From the NCBI GenBank assembly GCA_902727915.1, contig CACVAU010000058.1:33931-97930 (forward strand): DNA of 64,000 bases, given 5' to 3'. The position numbers were made by a program, and so were the translations under genes. Below are positions 60,920 through 64,000 of the stretch, piece after piece. The notes under the pieces were generated by a model. The model was given only the letters and a program-made list of their open reading frames with translations. It searched no databases and was not told the DNA's origin. Within the stretch, counting starts at the first letter, position 1. Every line of letters starts with the position of its first letter. This stretch comes from an uncultured Sulfurovum sp. (GTDB lineage Bacteria; Campylobacterota; Campylobacteria; Campylobacterales; Sulfurovaceae).

Positions 60920-61087
60920 GTGAGAGCAAGAGAAATAATGATAATAGTTTTATTTGTAGTGGTTTTAGTGATGGTATATGTCATAGATGTTTGGAAGGGT
61001 ACGAAGAGAACTGCTCATTTCGCTGAGACAAATAGTAGTCATCAAGAGCTTCAAAATACTATGGAGCCGAATCAGACAAGAAGATAG
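60920..61087 (+). CDS. Possible small membrane protein (55 residues)
   Basis: GTG start with AGGAG 5-9 bp upstream. A hydrophobic helix (about residues 6-25; IMIIVLFVVVLVMVYVIDVW) is followed by a polar tail (KGTKRTAHFAETNSSHQELQNTMEPNQTRR). It is the only plausible frame in the 60788-61192 gap besides a 24-codon stretch at about 60826 (MTKLDSVAWLESFKK...) that may be another relic. Confidence 0.42.
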   Translation: MRAREIMIIVLFVVVLVMVYVIDVWKGTKRTAHFAETNSSHQELQNTMEPNQTRR

Positions 61088-61157
61088 TAACTTTATTATT
61101 TTGGAAAAGCGTGAACTTTTCAAGATAAGTATAATATATTAAGTCTTTATCGTTAGA

Positions 61158-61183
61158 ATTCCTTAAAATTAATTTAAAGGAAT
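61158..61183 (+). repeat. Near-palindrome in the leader of the Met-rich coiled-coil gene
   Basis: ATTCCTT-A-AAATT / AATTT-A-AAGGAAT, pairing all but one base, lies 10-35 bp before the start and ends in AAGGAAT. It lies downstream of a TATAAT (61130-61135), so it would form in the mRNA leader near the AGAGG ribosome binding site and could affect translation. Confidence 0.38.
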
Positions 61184-61192
61184 GTTAGAGGT

Positions 61193-61609
61193 ATGGAAGT
61201 AGAAGCAAAAAGTAATAAAAATACAATAATTATGATTGCAGGAATAGGAGGTGCTGTATTAATGCTTTTCTTTGCAGTTATGATGTATCAAATGGTTTCT
61301 TATGTTGGTTCTATGGCAAAAGATGTAGGTATTATGAGTAATAATATTGTTAATATTAGTGCTAAAATTGATTCAATGAGTGTGGATATGCATGAACTAA
61401 ATAAGAATGTGGCGCATATGGATCAAGATATGAATGATATGAATAGAGACATTCATAATATTCAAGTGGAAATGGCAAAAAATATTGGAGCTATTAGTGA
61501 GTCTGTACAGCATATGAATGGAAGTATGGGTGACATGAGTCAAGATATGGGAAAAGGTATTAACACTTTTACTTCTCCTACAGGTTTTATGAAGACATTT
61601 ATACCTTAA
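61193..61609 (+). CDS. Membrane protein with Met/Asp-rich coiled coil
   Basis: A transmembrane helix (about residues 12-36; IIMIAGIGGAVLMLFFAVMMYQMV) is followed by ~85 residues of heptad repeats rich in Met, Asn and Asp (SMSVDMHELNKNVAHMDQDMNDMNRDIHNI...MNGSMGDMSQDM). This is a long coiled coil, probably extracytoplasmic, with Met at core positions, reminiscent of the MTDSMRD repeat protein at 17819 but not clearly homologous. AGAGGT is the ribosome binding site. Function is unknown. Confidence 0.7.
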   Translation: MEVEAKSNKNTIIMIAGIGGAVLMLFFAVMMYQMVSYVGSMAKDVGIMSNNIVNISAKIDSMSVDMHELNKNVAHMDQDMNDMNRDIHNIQVEMAKNIGAISESVQHMNGSMGDMSQDMGKGINTFTSPTGFMKTFIP

Positions 61610-61618
61610 ATGTTTTTG

Positions 61619-61652
61619 CATTCCATTTTTTTGATTATGGAATGTATTTTTT
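61619..61652 (+). terminator. Rho-independent terminator
   Basis: Stem CATTCCAT / ATGGAATG (8 bp) with a 10-base T-rich loop, then TATTTTTTAT. It follows the Met-rich coiled-coil gene and abuts the end of aroK on the other strand. Confidence 0.7.
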
Positions 61653-62175
61653 ATAAAACACGCTTATCTAAAATAAAATCACGAATAACATGGATGAAAA
61701 TGTATATTTTTTGATTGGCATCAACCGAAAAGGTTGCTAAATTGCGATAAGTTTCAATACGTTCATGGAACAATGCTCTGGCTTTGGCTTCATCTTTAAG
61801 TAAAGGACGTTTTTCACGTTCTCCCTTGGGCAATCGATTTAAGATAACATCAAAATCAGCATCAATATAAATAATAAGTGATTTTTCTGAGATGGAACTG
61901 TAAATAGGTAAACCTCCTCCTGTCGCAATTATTTGACCTTTTTTTTGTGTTAGTTCATTAATACACTTTTGTTCAAGTTCACGAAAATGTTTTTCACCTT
62001 TATCTTTAAAAATTTCTGTAATACTTGCATTTTGTTCTTTTTCAATCAGCGTGTCTACATCCACAAACTCTTTAAATAGTTCACGTGCAAGAATTCTCCC
62101 AACACTGGTTTTCCCACTTCCCATAAAGCCTATCAAGACTACGTTATCATATACCAATTGATACTCCTTTTTCAA
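61651..62175 (-). CDS. aroK: Shikimate kinase
   Basis: Phosphorylates shikimate in chorismate synthesis. P-loop IGFMGSGKTSVGR (about residues 12-24), DVDTLIEKE (Asp of the shikimate site, about 38), FRELEQKCI (F-R-x-x-E) and IIATGGGLP are all standard. The lid region includes LPKGEREKRPLL. The length of 174 is normal. Its start overlaps the stop of the nuclease-like gene upstream by 4 bp. Confidence 0.94.
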   Translation of the reverse strand: MKKEYQLVYDNVVLIGFMGSGKTSVGRILARELFKEFVDVDTLIEKEQNASITEIFKDKGEKHFRELEQKCINELTQKKGQIIATGGGLPIYSSISEKSLIIYIDADFDVILNRLPKGEREKRPLLKDEAKARALFHERIETYRNLATFSVDANQKIYIFIHVIRDFILDKRVL

Positions 62176-63158
62176 ATAAATGTTAACTCACAAACTACCT
62201 GTGCATGATCACTTTTAAGCAGTAAAGCATTGTCATTTAAATGCTTATCAAAAATGCTGTAGTTTGTTACTTCAGCCATTCTATCTTTATTAGCTTTATC
62301 AAAATAATTTGAGACAAAAACATAATCTAAAACATGACCTTTTCCTAAAAAGTAACTTGTTGGTTTTCTTAGAGGCTCTTTTTGTTCAGGATGAGGGTTG
62401 AGTATCTCTTCTTTATATTGGTAACTTGCATCGTGTAAAACAAAGCCATCTTCACTTTTTTCTTGATGGTATTGATGATTGCTTAAGGCATCAATGGTGA
62501 GAGAGAATTCTTTATCATTTAAATCACAGAGTAAGACTATTGGCTTGTCTTTAACTTTTTTAATGTTGTAAAAAAGTGAAGATGCTTCACAGAGTCTTTG
62601 GTGTAATGAGGTAGCAGTAGTACCTTTAAGAGCTTTGGCTACAGACTCTTTTTTATGTTCTAAAGTATGGGTTTCATTGAAGCGATATTCAAACTCATTG
62701 AGCCGATTTGATTTTAAATGACTGACATAAACCACCAGCTCTTGTTCATTTGGCAATGTTATGGTTGCTTTTATAGGCACTCGGGCTAAACCGTAATGAC
62801 CTTTAAATTCATGCTTTTCAAAAGAGGGAATATGCACCCGTACTCTTTGGAGTTTAGTTATAGGGTACTTAGAAGCAATGGCAACCGTAGTACTGGTAAA
62901 AGTTTTTTTTCTTAGTTTTGCTTGGTCAACTGTTTCAAAGTACTTAAAACCCAACTCTTTAACAAGTGTTTCTAAAGCATCACGTGAAAAGACCTCTTGA
63001 AAACCAATAATGTCACAATCCATTTTTATGATTTGCTCTTTTATCCATCTGGTTTTCTCAGCCCACTGTTCTTGGCTAAAGCGTTCTTTTTTTGTGTACC
63101 ATGAGTAGGGAGGCTCTACAAATTGGAAGAGGTTGAAGGTGGCTAGTTTTATTTTCAT
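62172..63158 (-). CDS. Endonuclease/exonuclease/phosphatase family protein
   Basis: The start at 63158 (MKIKLATFNLFQF) was preferred to one at 63266 because the family fold begins with KLATFN; the extra 36 residues are not like the family. EEP motifs: IIGFQEVF (metal-binding Glu), HLKSNR, CDLNDKEFS (D-x-N-D) and the final SDHAQVV (S-D-H). Members cut DNA, RNA or phospholipid head groups; the closest-looking ones are uncharacterised. It is translationally coupled to aroK. Confidence 0.85.
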   Translation of the reverse strand: MKIKLATFNLFQFVEPPYSWYTKKERFSQEQWAEKTRWIKEQIIKMDCDIIGFQEVFSRDALETLVKELGFKYFETVDQAKLRKKTFTSTTVAIASKYPITKLQRVRVHIPSFEKHEFKGHYGLARVPIKATITLPNEQELVVYVSHLKSNRLNEFEYRFNETHTLEHKKESVAKALKGTTATSLHQRLCEASSLFYNIKKVKDKPIVLLCDLNDKEFSLTIDALSNHQYHQEKSEDGFVLHDASYQYKEEILNPHPEQKEPLRKPTSYFLGKGHVLDYVFVSNYFDKANKDRMAEVTNYSIFDKHLNDNALLLKSDHAQVVCELTFI

Positions 63159-63324
63159 GGTGGGATTATAGCCTAAGTATTGGGAGGAGGATAAATCTAA
63201 ATTAGATTTTTGAATGAAAAGGTTTCTTTTTTCTTTTAGGCTTTGGAAGTTATGTGTTTTAAGCATCTAGGAATTTAATTATTAATATAATTATTTAAAT
63301 AAATTTTAATAATTAGGGGACAGT

Positions 63325-63903
63325 GTGAATAATTTAGTTCAGTCAAAAAGAAGTCGAAGATTGATATATGTCGATGCTTCAGGAGTAGAAAATAATACCA
63401 TTTTTCAAATAAGTTTATATGACAAGGATAATAATGCAACTTCTATTTTAAAACTTGATGAGGTTGAGAATAGTAGTGAAGCTGAACAATATGCCATATT
63501 TTATGCATTGCTTTATATTAAAAAATACAATTATGTTGGATGTCATATTTTATGTGACAACCAAAGTGCTGTGAATTCTAAAATAGTTCAGATTTTATCC
63601 AAAGAGTATTCAATTGGCGTTAGTTGGATACCACGAGAAGCAAATGTGATTGCTGATAAAATAGCAAAACTAGAGCCAACAGTTAAAGAATCAGAGTGGA
63701 ATATATTAAAATTATTCGTTGAATTGATTAAAAATCAGTGTCATAATATGAATGATGTAAAAGCAGAACAAAAAACAGAGATAAAGGCTTTAAAAGAAAC
63801 CATCGAAAAACAAAAAGCTACCATTGACTTACGAAATACTAAAATATCAAATCAAGCTAAACAGATAAATGCTTTGAGAGCTACGAAAGAAAAAGTAAAG
63901 TAA
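63325..63903 (+). CDS. RNase H-fold protein with C-terminal coiled coil
   Basis: GTG start with AGGGGA 4 bp upstream. About residues 8-118 form an RNase H-like domain: LIYVDASGVENN (first Asp), NSSEAEQYAIFYALLYIKK (Glu), HILCDNQSAVNSKIV (second Asp) and VSWIPREANVIADKIAKL (last Asp), so all four catalytic acids appear. The last ~55 residues are a Lys/Glu-rich coiled coil. Such proteins remove RNA from RNA-DNA hybrids; the coiled tail may allow dimerisation. AT-rich and transcribed divergently from the EEP gene. Confidence 0.82.
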   Translation: MNNLVQSKRSRRLIYVDASGVENNTIFQISLYDKDNNATSILKLDEVENSSEAEQYAIFYALLYIKKYNYVGCHILCDNQSAVNSKIVQILSKEYSIGVSWIPREANVIADKIAKLEPTVKESEWNILKLFVELIKNQCHNMNDVKAEQKTEIKALKETIEKQKATIDLRNTKISNQAKQINALRATKEKVK

Positions 63904-63980
63904 GTAAAAGTGCTTTACAAGACTTAGCCAATTTCTAATGAAGAAAAGGTAAGATAAGGCAGATAAAAAGAGGATTATAA

Positions 63981-64000
63981 ATGATAAAAAACATAGCAAT
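63981..64000 (+). CDS. Start of a gene cut by the window end
   Basis: ATGATAAAAAACATAGCAAT preceded by AAAGAGGATTATAA, a convincing ribosome binding site, begins at the last 20 bases. Only MIKNIA can be read, so no product is proposed. Confidence 0.45.

Noticed and set aside
1..64000. tRNA, rRNA or riboswitch genes
   Set aside because: No cloverleaf-like sequence with GGTTCRA-type T arm, no rRNA stretch and no known riboswitch consensus were found by eye; a covariance-model scan would be needed to exclude them.

Overview
The window looks like chromosomal DNA of a free-living Campylobacterota (Epsilonproteobacteria; Sulfurovum/Sulfurimonas/Arcobacter-like). The basis is low GC, dense short operons, AAGGA-type ribosome binding sites, A/T-rich promoters with TATAAT -10 boxes, a short RecR, an RsmH followed by a tiny FtsL-like protein, and several Na+/H+ antiporters plus a TRAP transporter that fit a saline habitat. 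The assignment is inference from gene style; no rRNA or tRNA is present to confirm it.

Layout. 0-5.4 kb: end of a D-Ala-D-Ala dipeptidase, then cell-envelope genes (LysM proteins, a secreted small-heat-shock-like protein, a repeat protein with a peptidoglycan-binding domain, and a rhodanese-LysM-rhodanese operon). 5.4-9.4 kb: housekeeping (DUF5718, dnaJ, a Dabb protein, recR, a membrane-anchored hydrolase). 9.4-12.4 kb: first accessory island, with a PIN toxin-antitoxin pair under a consensus promoter, a PD-(D/E)XK nuclease bracketed by perfect 24-bp inverted REP-like repeats, and a YhcG-type nuclease. 12.4-24.6 kb: fused TRAP permease, bactofilin, L,D-transpeptidase, NhaC, a periplasmic M48 peptidase with two 2OG-oxygenase-like proteins, and a VWA lipoprotein gene broken by one stop codon. 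24.7-38.8 kb: rsmH-ftsL-RND-M28 cluster, N-formylglutamate amidohydrolase, threonine dehydratase, inositol phosphatase, a tyrosine-phosphatase-like pair, a mutarotase and an M50 protease. 38.9-45.8 kb: LVIVD propeller lipoprotein and a second accessory island made of toxin-antitoxin relics, a three-gene ABC system with a duplicated helical adaptor-like domain, and a 'mobile mystery' HTH/Fic pair whose Fic gene has an in-frame stop. 45.8-56.3 kb: double AAA ATPase, two tandem nhaA genes, pepN and rhlE. 56.4-61.1 kb: third accessory stretch, with a GAF plus TIR-like protein, an HTH plus TPR-like protein, a Tat-exported agmatine deiminase between ~106-bp direct repeats, and a truncated Nudix gene. 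61.2-64 kb: methionine-rich coiled-coil protein, aroK, an exo/endonuclease/phosphatase and an RNase H-like protein.

Most promising for undescribed biology: (i) the three-gene adaptor/ABC-ATPase/membrane-protein operon at 42.0-44.7 kb; (ii) the GAF-TIR-like plus HTH-TPR pair at 56.4-58.9 kb; (iii) the nuclease between inverted REP-like repeats at 10.0-11.3 kb. Functional statements about these are inference from domain architecture read by eye.
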